Assembly (NCBI GenBank): GCA_030562195.1
Contig: CM060200.1
Coordinates: forward strand, 37,827,468-37,891,467
Source: Nipponacmea schrenckii
Taxonomy: Eukaryota > Mollusca > Gastropoda > Lottiidae
Direction of reading: 5' to 3'
DNA length: 64,000 bases
The translations under genes were made by a program, and so were the position numbers. Shown here piece by piece: positions 1 through 13,100 of the stretch; the stretch's first letter is position 1, and each line of letters starts with the position of its first letter. A model generated the notes under the pieces. That model was not told the origin of the DNA. It made no database searches and worked only from the letters and a program-made list of their open reading frames with translations.

Positions 1-258
1 TTTATGAACGTATCATACATTGTTCAGTATTTTACAGAATAGAACACGTATATACTTCAACATTAATTGACATGAAACATAGATAAGTTTAATGAGATAT
101 CTTATTAGATCAAGCGATATGGTCAACATATGTAATAGTACCGGGTATATCTTTCACAACCTTTGATCTGAGCTGTCGTGATTTTATTTGTCATAAAAAC
201 CTGACAACCCCGGAGGAAATTACTGGCTATTCTATTACAAATCTAAAACAACAGATCA

Positions 259-378
259 TGACAACCACGATTTGAGGGGAAAGAAGGACCATGAAGAAAT
301 GAGTTGTTTGGTTCTATGTCAACTACGATTTGAAGAAAGAAGGCCCATGTTGAAAGGGGTTGTTTGGTTCTACAGGTC
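259..378. repeat. Two-copy tandem repeat, about 59 bp unit
   Basis: Two adjacent copies share the order ACGATTTGA, AAAGAAGG, CCCATG/CCATGA and GTTGTTTGGTTCTA. The copies differ by small indels and substitutions. No wider array is present. Confidence 0.7.
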
Positions 379-3300
379 ATGCGTAAGCTAGGCCTTACGT
401 AAAACTCTGACCTACATGTATATATCAAGAAAGTCACCTGGATAATTCAATAAACACCACAGACTATATTGTTGACCAAATTAGCACCCACAGTTCTGAC
501 ACAATAATGTTAGTGACGTCATTCGAGTTTCAGAGAATTAAAAAGATAGCTGAGCTACCACCTTATATAATTTGCAGAAGAATGCCATGTTCAGTGTTAC
601 GTTCGAACCCGCCATTACAATGTCCAATTTAGCTTCTCTCTGATGTACATTTATTTAGCCCATTCCTCCTGATTTATACGTCCTGTAAATAAATTCGGCT
701 AAAAAGCTTTTGTGCTGTATTTGTGTCATTTTTTAACAACTTAAAATTTCTTTCAACATGTAAGTTTCTTCTTGACGGGAATTTTCCGGCTTAAGTCACA
801 TCTCGACAATAATTTGAATTTAACTTTGTTTAATCGGAAGACGAGGGAAACTTTTTCTATCAATTGTCAGTGTCAAAAAATAGAAAACGATTATTGTGGA
901 GAGAAATCATGGACTTAAAGATACTTTATCTGGTACACATTGAAGAGTTCTCGAGGGAAAATGGCGACTGTCGTCATGTTTTATGACTTGACACATTCTA
1001 ATCAATATGATTATAAAATGTTTCAAGTTAAACAAATTTTATTACGTTTATACTGAGGGGTTCTTTATTTCAGAGTTTTGTAATAAGATAGAAAAAAATT
1101 AACAAAGGCAATCTGAAACGGTCATTAGCAGCCAATTAAATATTTGAAATACCTTCTGGGGTTTTTGTTATCAAATTAGTTAAGAACAAACTTATCAAAG
1201 CTAACCTAAAAGCTATGTAAAGACCCATCGAACCAATATCATTTCCTCAAAGGTTATTTCATCTATTATTTGTAAGAATTGAATAAAGCTAACTAGCGAG
1301 ATGGTGGGGAAGGAATGTAGTTAACGATAATGATAACAAATGATGAAAAGTGGAATAAATAGTGGTTGGATCAATTTATCATAGACTAGTTGATTTTCCT
1401 GGCAGTTAACCAGAATTGGTTGTATTGAAATTGGAATTGCTCTAAACTGTCCTGGATACACTGCTTAAACAATATCATATCGCAATGATAGTGCAACTGA
1501 CTAGAAAATTTGCGCATTATATTGCATTAGTTGCAATTAATTTTCAGTTAAACCAATATGATAATCTTTCCATAGTATTTCCAAGCACATTAATAAAGCA
1601 ACTATTATTGAACTTTATTAATTAATTATAACACGCCAATGTGATTCACCCTGGATATGATGCTAATAACCGTAAACTAATTAAATCAATATACATATAT
1701 TAAATTAAACATTAGAATATATTTTTATTGTGATATTAGAAAAGCATAATTTACAACATAATGCACAGCTTTATACATATACATGTACATGATATTGGTT
1801 GTAAAGTGTATAATTATATGCTATAAATTGAAATTGAGTGTTGCTAATGAATCATTGAAAACAATCCATTGTTTAGGGGTGAGGTGTAGTTCAAACAGTC
1901 CCTATGGTAGTCATCTTAGAATTGTAATGTAATGTATATTGAAAGAAAGCATATACTAGCCCAAACACTGGCTTTTTATTTTACTATTTCAATCACTGTT
2001 TCTTCTGCTAAACCTGTCTTTATTGAATCTTTTATCTCTACTAGAAATCAATTCTCTTAGATTAAAGCTTTTGCATTTTTCTTCTTTACGACTGTAATCA
2101 TTCTTTCTTTTCTATGATTAAAAGATAAATTTCAAGCTTTTTATCCAAGAATTTTTTGTAACTTGAGATTTAATTTCAAACATAAAAAGTTCAATAGAGA
2201 AAATGGTTTATGTTTAAAAAAAATATTATAAAATACCGTTTACTTGAAAGAAATGATCGATACGTTTGTGATTCGTATTTAGTAAAATACAATATGAGAC
2301 CAATTTAAAATGAAACTCTATATTCAAGATTCGAAATTTATACTTTCTATAACCTTTACCTAAAGCGTAAAATTGGAACTAATTTGAGTTTGAATGCTTG
2401 GCTCGATAATCAATATTATCATTATGATCGATTCAGAAATTCATAAAACTTCAGTGAATCAGGCCTTTGGACTTTCACCCAAGATTTTAAATTTACGTGG
2501 AAGAAAATCATGTACTTCCTGATAGCTTAATATTATGACATACTGATATTATTTACAATGATTGATGTAAAGTAAATAACAAACCTGTAAACCTGCATAA
2601 TTCTTGGGTTAACATGTATTTTGATTTGGTAATGCCTTGATTCCAAATTTGCTCTTGGATGTTGGGAAAGGCTGAAGTTTACTGGAAGACCTATTTTAGA
2701 CATTTGATATATATACCTCAAGGATTGTTATACCATTAGCAGTTACAAATCTAACATTGCAGACTAAACAAATGTAACTGGGTCTCTGTTGGGATGTATG
2801 AATAAATTTTAAATGAAATTATATGACATAAAATCTAATAATGCATCATATTCCTGTCTGACAATGTTCTTATTGAATGTTAGAATTTTATATAAGGCAA
2901 TAAATATTCACTAGTTGTATCTTGATATCATAAACTTAAGTCGATTTGAAGCTGTTTAGCCAGGAGTTGTAGAGAATAATCGGATCAATGAGAGAAAGAA
3001 GGTTAAAGTTTGTGAAACGTGACGAAGACTAACCTATACTAGAGATAAAATAGGACGTGAACTCGCATATTACACAAAACTCATTATCATTCCCCTGTCA
3101 CTTACTGTCGAGTTTTTAGACATTCTATTTCCATATTTGTTGTGTTTTGTAGAAATTCTAATCAAATTGTGTGAGTGTCATCCATTATTCATGGTGGTTG
3201 TAATAATGTCAGGATGAATGTCAATAATTTGCAGCCAGTCAGACATGTTAGAGGTGAAAAACTTGCTTTATTCGTCATGTTATTATTACAGTGTACAGTA

Positions 3301-5600
3301 AGTTTGAAGTCTGTAATCCTTTATAAGGTTGTTGCATAATGTAATTTGAGTTTCTTTTATAATGAGCACAAGTTAACTAAATCACTAACCAATCCCGAAT
3401 CTTATTATTTTGAACGAAGTCCATCATATGTCGTACCCATCAAAAATGAAACTTAAATAACCAGAAAAAAATGTTGTTGCATTAATATAATAATCATGGC
3501 ATTAAAATTATCAGGGGACCGGTGAATCCATACTATTTCCTTAATAGTGCTTTGGGCATTGATCAATTATTCAACACTCCTTCACTGTAAACAATATACT
3601 GAAAGCTGCATCAAAGTTTTAGAACCAGCATGCTGCAGCTTCCTCACATGTATCAAATTGTTCTCAACTCATCAATCCTCCAAATGATCAAAGACAACTC
3701 TAATTCTTCTCTAGTCAAGATCAATTAGTCCATTATTTACTAACAAATTAACTTTAGGGTGTCCCATATCAGCAGGTCATAATGAATGGATTATACAATA
3801 ACTCATCTGACACGAGAAAGAGAAATGGCTGTGAGCAAAGTGACTTTGATTACGGGATCATATTAAAATGTCACGTAATATTCATACGCTATGTTTATGT
3901 ATGCACGTCTAACACAGCCAACCCAAAACCTACAATTTCATGCCTTACTGAAAATCAGTCTGTTATTCCCCTTACCGTAAAGATGGTCTTTGCTGTTGAC
4001 TCTAGATATCATAAACCTACCTTCAGAAGAAAACTGTTGATATATTGATGTTTTATTTGGTACCATTTAGTAAAAGCCTATAGATGGATGCACCAATCGC
4101 CAATTATTACAAATTAAACGAATTATATTAAAAAAATTAACTACATGTAATTGGTTTTGTCCTTTGATCTATTACCTGTATAAACCTCTATGGTAGACCA
4201 GCGTTTTGTAACCAAACACCACCAACACACACACACATAACATTACTATGCACAAATATATTTATCGCTCGATGTTTTGATATGGGTCTCTGATCCATTC
4301 AGAAAGAGTTGAAAATTGACAACTATATTAGTATATTGATCTCATCTCTGAAACTATTTATGCTTAAATTTCTTTCTTAATATAGTTTATTATCGATTTA
4401 ATTGTGCTGATAACCAATAAATGAATGGGTTAAATATTTACTAACTATCAAATATGACAAATTGAATTAGTTCCATATGAAGTAACACATCAGTATATAG
4501 ATATTTTTTAAACTGTTGAAGAATTATGAGGTTAAAGATTGCATTAATCTAATGACCAAACAACCATTAGAAGAATTCAAATCATCTAATATTGTTGAGC
4601 ACCGAGTAATTATCTCGTCGTAAATCAAACAAGGATATGTTTTTAATTCCCTGTGTTATGAAGGGATTTCTTATTAACGCCATGTAAAGAAAGTGTAATG
4701 AGTAATAAATGATACGATAATATTTAAATGACAATACCAGTAGCAGCAGAATGTTATAATCTGATGGCTGGTTTTTTAACGTTGAGTGTTTTAATGTATG
4801 TAGATCGAAATTTAATGTTTATGTTACAGCATGCAAATAACAGCACAACGCATTGAAATAATAAGGTATATTCATTAGTTGGTATGAAACGTTGCAACAA
4901 AGTAGAAGTAAACAGATGATACGTTTGTGAACAGTTCTTTCAAAGATGCTGTAACCTAGTGCGAATACCCTAAGCCAATATACAAACACGAAAAGGAAAT
5001 GCATGAACAAGATAGAGGCTTGAGATACATGGTGAAGCTAATGCTGGATAAATACATAGCAGTCGTCCTATTGACGTTTTATTCTTGTCAATGTTGCGTT
5101 GGACATGAACACGGGGTTGAATACGTGCTGTAGTTAGAATGGTTGTTTAAGTCAGTAAATACCATATGTTAGACAGCTGACAAAGTTTATCTCTAGCTTG
5201 ATATTGATAAAAGAGATATTAAAACTTGATTATTTCTACTTTAATACTGAAACTCTACTAACATTTATAAATGTCTTGCTATTTTTGAAATCCTGGTTCA
5301 AAACCTGCTTTTGAATGTTGACTTTTGAATAAATGTTATTATTTTGATATTTTTTTATGTTTTATTGTTATATTTATATGTCATTTCTAATGTGTAATGA
5401 ATATGATACACTATTTATTTGTCATTTATAATATGTTGTTATTGTGTTGGCATATATATACACCAATTCGTGCCAAACACATAATTAATTTAGAAGAAAT
5501 GAGATGTTGACGTTTTAAGTGATTTAATTGCTGCCAAATGAACTTCTAAACACTCGAAAATAAGTCATTCCCGTTTTTACTAACGTTAAAGATTTCACTT

Positions 5601-5660
5601 TTTGTTCTGTGACCTAGGCCAGTGCTTTCATGGAGACTCGTCTAAATACACCCTAACACT
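5601..5660 (+). repeat. Dispersed repeat copy, inverted relative to 41.6 kb
   Basis: About 58 bp match the reverse complement of 41633-41689, including the words GTGACCTAGGCCAGTGCTTT and ACACCCTAACACT. A GAGAC/GTCTC mini-dyad lies in the middle of the 41.6-kb copy. The matching part is too short to name a transposon family. Element ends are not clear. Confidence 0.7.
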
Positions 5661-6000
5661 TGTAGAAACGTTGTCGATTATTCTATACATTTGAAAGAGT
5701 ATCGAATTTACATTAAATCCAAGAGTTTTGTTCATTACGGGACTTAACAAGGTTGCCAATTCTTTTTAAGATTTGACATACTTCACCTATACTCAATTGT
5801 TGTTAGAAACGCGACACTAGTAAGATATAAAGTGTTCTATAATGATAGCTACAGATTTACAATAACGAGTAATAGCTGCCACTTAAATAATTAAACACGA
5901 TAGCCAACAAACGTCTATTATCACTGATTTGAAATAGATTGTATTCCTTGAGGGAAGTTTGTATAAGAAACTTTCTTACATAATACATTATAATAATAGG

Positions 6001-6060
6001 TGGTTGAAAAGTAGTAAGTTTACTACTTCACTGCAAGGAAGCTGGGTTAAATAAACCTTT
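6001..6060 (+). repeat. Short hairpin repeat, related to 11.77 kb
   Basis: The centre is a 9-bp inverted repeat, AAGTAGTAA/TTACTACTT, with a 2-nt loop. Both this site and 11765-11825 read GGTGNTTGAAAAGTA, then a small dyad, then GGGTTAAA about 30 nt later. The two look like diverged copies of one small element. Confidence 0.4.
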
Positions 6061-7032
6061 CAATACTTACAAACGATATAGACAGAATGTGGTTTTTATT
6101 GCTCTGCTAATTATTGGATGATATAAATACCACATCTAATATAGTTCAAATTTATTTTTGTCAAAAATGTTACCTAACACTGTTTTAGTTCCATTCACCT
6201 TGATGGGATGTATTTCTGGTAATAAAATGGTGATACGACACCATGTCCCTGTCACTGTGGTTTTGTATTAAGGCAATGCTGAATGTACATGTCTGTCTCA
6301 TTCAAGTCCAAAGTCTGCCAACAATGTATTGAAGAAGGGTGTTACTAACTCTACCAGATGCAACTGTAAAATCTGTTCAAGATAGAAATCTTGTTTATTT
6401 GCTATTTAATTTTTCATTGTTTACACCAAATTCTTGTCACGTTTTATTCTCAAATAAATAATCTTTTGTATTTTCAACTTCCATTTACAAAGATCGGGTT
6501 ATTTAGACGATTTCTATCCAAGCTAAAGTAATATGTACCTGGTTGGCCTTTTTTTTTTATCAAGCGTTACCTAAATGAATATTTGCTGTCACAAGTACAT
6601 AATACATTTACTTAGACAGGGTTGTTAATATACTAGTCGTGATGTTCGAGATTAACGACAAACTTAGCTTAAAGCCACTATCTTATCTTTTTTTTAAATC
6701 TATATTTACCAGACTTCAGTGAAATAAAAGTACAATATTCATTACCCACTCATTGCGAAAAATGTTGTTAGATTTCTCTTAAAAATTTATCACTTAAATC
6801 TAGTATTGTTATGAGGTTAGTTTAAAAGTAACCAATTACCACGTAATGCCCACAGTTAAAATGATCCAAATAATGTTTACTAGATCAATGATAGATATAG
6901 CTGCAGATAATTTGTTCGGTATTTAACGGGATAATAAAATAAATAAATATCCAAAAACTAAGTAATTATTCATAAAGATACATTTGATTATTGAATGTTT
7001 TTTAAAAAAAGACTTAGTTTTCCAGATTTTAA

Positions 7033-7140
7033 GGGATTCTGTTACTTTATGACACCAGGTAAGTTCACTGATGAATATATACTCATATTAACCATTCTTG
7101 AGAACTAAAATTTTATGTTCATGCTAAGACGCAGCATCCC
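7033..7140 (+). mobile_element. Short TTAA-flanked MITE, copy 1
   Basis: A 108-bp element begins GGGATTCTG and ends CAGCATCCC, an imperfect terminal inverted repeat. It is preceded by TTAA and followed by TTTAA. A second copy lies in opposite orientation at 46085-46182 and shares most of the interior, including TTTTATGTTCATGCTAAGA. It has no coding capacity. TTAA target sites are used by piggyBac and Kolobok transposases, so it may be a non-autonomous derivative of one of these; the superfamily is inferred only from the flank. Confidence 0.65.
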
Positions 7141-7144
7141 TTTA

Positions 7145-10100
7145 AGATCAAGGGTGTTGTCCTTTTCTTAACCATTTCAAGCCAGTTGCTACATTGGTGA
7201 CAGCCATATAAACCCGTATGTATATACATATGGAGCAAGATATCTTTAAGTAAATTTTGGGTGTGGAGTGTAACACGATAAGCAAGTCATAACGTTTGTA
7301 AATATTTAAGAATACAAATAGTTGGAGGTGAATAAAATATACAGATTTAATCAAGTGGTCAAATTATATTTCGTATCATTATTGCTATCGGTTAGTTTAG
7401 TAGTTCAATTACTACATGCCAAGTTGAACAACATTGAACTTTAATGTTCAGGTTGAAGGCAACACAGTACGCTTGAAGCTCTTTATTAACTTTTCCATTA
7501 AAGAGTTCATAGCAAGTCCCCACCGGATGTTAGCCATACGCATGACCACACACATTCAATCCATACAGTTTGGCCTCTTGCCAATTGGTAGAGCCTTGAT
7601 CAGAATTTTTACTGACAACTTTAAGAATAGAGAGACAACATTTCTCGACACTCAATAGATTAAAGATGTGGCGAAAAGAAGGAAAAGGAGCCACCAACTG
7701 GTTGTTCGAGTCTAATAACGTGATGAATCAGTCGTTAAAATATCGACTTTCTTTTGTCGTCTGTCAGATTAGCCTGCGGTGAAAAGGCTCAACAAATCGA
7801 TAAAACCTCTTTTTATTAATTGATGTCATCAAGATAATTAAGTAATATTTTGTTTGGTTTGTTGAGATCTTGGAGTAGTTGTTAGATTTTAATTATAAAC
7901 TGCCTGAAATTATTCGGCTGCAGTAATAAACCTTGATTGGTCGTGACATTTTACTTTGCTGCAGAATCAAAATAGCATGAAATTAGTTGATAATAGCAAT
8001 GGAACTGACATGACAATGGTATTGTATTTTGTTGCATATTTAACTAATATTTTGTTTCACATGAATTCAGAATTACTGGACTTGAACTGTATTATTAATA
8101 AAGAGTTGGTTGCAGATGTTGTGTTGTAGCTCTAAGCTGATCTGTTGTCGCTGACGCTCACCATCTGGTGAAGTTCATCGCAATAGATGTAGGCTATTTT
8201 AAATGTTGTTTGTGATTTTTTTTTTCAAATAAATCATTTTAAAACGATATAATAAAAATAAACTCTAACAACAATTATAAATCAGTCTAACGAATGAATT
8301 TTAATTCATAAATCATGGATAACGTGATTGAACAATTGGTTTACACCTTTATATTAAGTCCTGTTCAAACTGAGCTTTATTAACCAAAAGATAAGTGGGA
8401 TAAAAATAGCAAGCTTATAATGTACTTTTTACATGTACTATTTTCGAACACTAATGTGATCAAATTTTGCTGTAGTTCATGAAGAATGGTAATATATAAG
8501 TGAACACACGCTTTAGAAAACGTGCAGTAAATTTGCAACTGAATCTGTACAGCTACATTAATATTGGCACGCCTTTTTAATATACAAATGTTTATTTCTT
8601 CACATTAAATATGATACATTATTACGAACATTATAATATGTAAATAGTTTAAGTTTGTTATCTATCTCACCGAAGCGTCTTATCTTCTATATTCAAACCC
8701 AAGTAATTTTAAACACCGTGTTTTATCATTCTATTTTACACAAATATTGAGATAGTGTCAACTTAAGTAGATATAAATTAAATCTGCCTCACATAGTTTG
8801 ACTGGAATATAAAACTTTAATTTGGTCAAATATGAGAAGATTTTAAGCCTAGTTAAGTCCCTGTGAAGATAATTTACTATGTAATTTAATTTCATTGTAC
8901 AGTCGATGTCGTAAGTTTAAACCAAAAGGCGGTTTGGGAATATCTGATGTACGTGTAGACTATATTTTTCTTCATTTGCAAGACTTTCTACCATTTCTGA
9001 TCAAAAGCAATACATAACATAATCATTAAGTTAAGTTTCGTCAAAGTGATATAGGGGGTACACCTACTGGACAAATGCTCAATGGACAGTTGCCCTCCAA
9101 GCTCAATGGACAGTTGACCTCCAAAGAAATGCGACAGAGGGCAATTGCTCACCAAAAATTGATTAAATAAATGTTCTTTATATACAATGCTTTAAGACCT
9201 ATGGCTCCCTTTTTTTGTATAATTGATGGCTTATTGTCCATTCAAGCTCCTCCAAGATTTTTTTCAAATCCACGTTTAAAGAATCCAATACCTCTTATGA
9301 GTGATTCACAGACAGCTCTTAATGTAACGTCTTAGATACTTGTTGACATTGATATATTATTATAGTTTCATAGAATGTGATACAATATGTCAGATTCAAG
9401 ACATAGATGCACACTGCAAACATGTCTTTTATTTGTAAAAGACTTCATGTTTATTTTCATATTCAATATTTTTTCAAGTGAATATTTGGTATCAGTAGAC
9501 TAAGTAAAGTTTAACGCCCAGTTACAAAGATTTGTTGGTACCCTGTTGTTCTTGGCGACTATATGTGTATATGTATCTAAAGTAAAAGTTATATAAAGTA
9601 ACAGAATAAGACAAGATTAGAATCAACTCAATAAAATAAAGTATGGTATGTTGAAATGAACCGTAACTTTTCAATGTTATTTCCTGCGGGGCTATTATTT
9701 CACAAAGGCTTAATTAACGATGTTGACAACAACGAAACACAAACAAACGTTATTTTACACCCTTTTCACATTAACTTGAGTTTCAACGTTTATTCTACAC
9801 TATCTATATACAACTAGACCTCTATTTATCTTCTTTCAAACAGTTTATTTATTTAGCTAGCTGACTAGTAGATCGAGTCTATGCTCCTTTGATCTGTAAA
9901 AGCTCTCTATTGAAAGAAGTTAGAAATGTAAAGTTGTTAGTGGCGTGTTGAATAATGGAGTATTGGATATTAAAGATTAATTGAAGCAAACAAGAGGTTA
10001 TGAGGTTGAATAAGGTTAAAAGGTGGATGTTTTATTGCCCAATTATACTATAAAGACCCTGTAAATTAAAATGTAACGTTACGTATGTAAAGTTTTATTA

Positions 10101-13100
10101 TGAAATGAAACGTTTTTATGACCAAACCCAACTAGTTTGAAAAAAATATGAGTGGTTTATGACTGTTCGCAAGACTTATACCGCTTATAATTAAAATGAA
10201 CTGATAAGACATGATATGAAAGCATCTGCTTTAAGTTAATTAACGCCTTGGGCAAAAACAAGATGGCTTCTGGTGACCAAACAAAATGTGGCGCGGCGGG
10301 CGTCATGTTGAATACTCGTTTGATTATCCTTGTTAATGTGATCGACATCTAGATGAGTAGGTCTGTAAGGGATTGTAACTAGGTTAACCAAAAACTATTT
10401 CAAAAATATTATACAATGTAGAGTTTTCTGCAAGCTACATAAAAAGTGTTTGATAACGACTTTCACATGGTGCAATATCGCTTGTTGCTATGTTTTGAAT
10501 AGGATTTTCTAATAATACCATTAACATCTGCTGGTGTAGCATGTTTTAAAAATGATTTATACTCCAATAAACACATTTGAAAACAATAACTCATACATCC
10601 TGCTAAATAAATCATATTAGAAAATGTCAAATTTACTGAAGTACCCCACTTATACCAAGCCGTCCTTTAAAACTTTACTTGTGTGTAATTAGTAAATTAA
10701 CTTCATCAAATAAATGAAGGAGGTCCCATAGAGAGTGTAATTAATTCTGAACAGTACTTGAAAGCTACCTACTTATGTTAGTGTCACTATATTGGTATTC
10801 ATGGTATTTACTAGTATAATATTATTATTTGTTACATTTTACAGCATTACCAATTACAGATAATACTCACTGTGAAACAATGTACTGCCAGTTTATAAAA
10901 ACGCATTGTCCGAGCAAAATAAAAAAGGTTTTGAATTTCTCTATAAATATATAATCTCAGAAATAGACCCTACTGTTAGTTTTACAATGCTTTGATAAAT
11001 ATACAATATTTTTTTGTAAGTTAACATTGAAAAGAAACATTCTATTTCTTGAAGAAATTTCAACCAAAACTTTTGACAGACAACTGTCCAATTTTCAAGA
11101 CATTTGCTTATGTTTATATTTCTATGAACGCAAACTCATTCTGAAACTAACAGTATTTTTTTTACTCTGCTCAGTCTTTGTGATACTTAAATAAGTTTTT
11201 TGTAAAATCACACATTGTTTGTGTCCAGTTATTGGTAATTATTCATACTTTTCAATTACTTAAAGACATAGCAGTAGTATAAATATATTAATACTCATTC
11301 CAGAACCTTGATATTTATGCCAAATTCTAGAAATGGCAATAATTTCTAACATGTGCCTTTTTGAAATAGAATAATAAACAAAGACTGGATTGAGAGAGAA
11401 CACTTTAGATATACTCTTTAAATTCCTAATCTCATATTTCTGCCTGTTGGCACTTTGTTTACTTCCAGATGAGAATTTGTTGCTGAAAACCGGAAGTTGA
11501 TTTAGTGTACAGCTGAACTCAAGAAATCTGATAAATATTTATTTTGTGTATATGATTTCTTACTTCAAATAATTACTTTATAGAAAAAACGTTCAAAACA
11601 AATTTGTATAGAACCTCTCCTATGTTTGTCATGATGGTTTGAACAGATTTACGTAGGCCACATGCGTTATTTAACCCCAATTAGGACACATATTTTATTT
11701 ATATCTTCCTACAATCTTAAATAAAGTTTTCAGTATAGAAACATTCGATAAGAGGAGTTAGAGATTAGGGTGATTGAAAAGTAACAAGTTACTATTCAAT
11801 ATAAGGCACTGGCACAGGGTTAAAGTTACAATAATTGTGTGGTTATGTGTAATGAACTAAATAAAACAAAATCATAACGTTATCATATAAAACTTCTTGG
11901 ACCTAAGAGAAAGTTTCGCTTTGAGTCAAATGTGTGGGATAATCAACTGGAAATTCCTCTTAGTGTTTGCATTTCTCGAACACGCCTTTTATTTAAAATA
12001 AGTCAGAAATTTGTTAAAGCTATTATAATCCATCAAGTGTTTAATGTTAATTACCAAGCTATGTAGAATTAAGTATCGTATAGATTTTAGATTTTCTAAC
12101 GAGGAAGGAAGGAAGGTCTGAATCATTCAGCTTAATTTAACGGCCGGAAATCCTACATCAAATAACAGTCAAATGTCTCATGTTAAAGTGTTTATTATAA
12201 ACAAGTTCTTCAAACAAGTTAGATTGATATTCTGAACACGGCCTTTAAACTGTAGTCCGAAACATTCTAATCTTGAAATCTTGGAAAAGTATAGGGGATG
12301 ACCCAAAATAGCCTTGTCTTGCACCCGTTCTGAAGATATGAATGAAATAGAGCAATACCAATTCAAGTGAAATGGTATTTTCCTTTTCTCATTTACATTT
12401 GCATGTACGTCAAGCAGTGTAAATTGAGTAAATATTTACAGCTCTGTATGTAAGCAACGAATCTTCTTACTCTGAAGTGTATGTCGTTAATGGTATAGAA
12501 AGTCAACATTTTGATTCCAAGAATTATAAAAAACAGAAGAAATGCTAGATTCAGTGAAATGAATATGTGAATGCAGGTGAAATTCTGTTTGCCAACCTCC
12601 TACTATACCAATTATGAGACTCTATCGGATTATAAGATGATAATCTATAAACCATAAATGATTATAAAAATGGTTTTATCTCCAGGCTATCTCCTTGGTT
12701 TGAACATTTTCTATTAAAGTACCACAGACCGTGTTTATGATAGACATCAATAATAACTTCACCACACACCAGGTTCTTAATACCTTCTCAGACATAAGAA
12801 TACCAGGGTGCACCACAAGGAATGAAGCTTTAACATCTGAAATTTGTTGGTATTGTATAGGAAATAGTCTCATAAGACAAAGCCAATGCCACAAATACAG
12901 TCCAAGGATTTCGGTATAAAAATAGATCAGATTTAATGAAATAATTTTCGCTAAAAAAGTATGTATGAAACTTTTACACGTGGGGAGATGAGAAGTGATT
13001 GAAATATCTAACCAATTGCTTCGGGGAGCAAAAAAATATATATATTTTGTTACTCATTCCATCGTCAACCTATTCAAATTATCTGGTGTAATGGTGTCTT

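Larger units (their letters stand above)
1..7028. other. Gene-free AT-rich DNA
   Basis: I found no exon, RNA gene or recognisable coding domain on either strand. The few open frames are under 90 codons, with no family resemblance and no convincing splice context. It contains a two-copy tandem repeat near 0.3 kb, one copy of a dispersed repeat at 5.6 kb and a small hairpin repeat at 6.0 kb, listed separately. The rest looks like ordinary intergenic or long-intron sequence. Confidence 0.6.

Noticed and set aside
540..625. Possible tRNA or tRNA-derived SINE
   Set aside because: TTCGAACCC resembles a B box, but the A-box-like GGTAGCTCAG word lies on the opposite strand and in the wrong order, and no cloverleaf can be drawn.
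7434..7658. 74-codon open frame
   Set aside because: No family resemblance, no splice or regulatory context, and such lengths are expected by chance.
12676..12919. Overlapping open frames on both strands
   Set aside because: Antisense overlap of two short frames with no recognisable domain; neither shows convincing splice sites.
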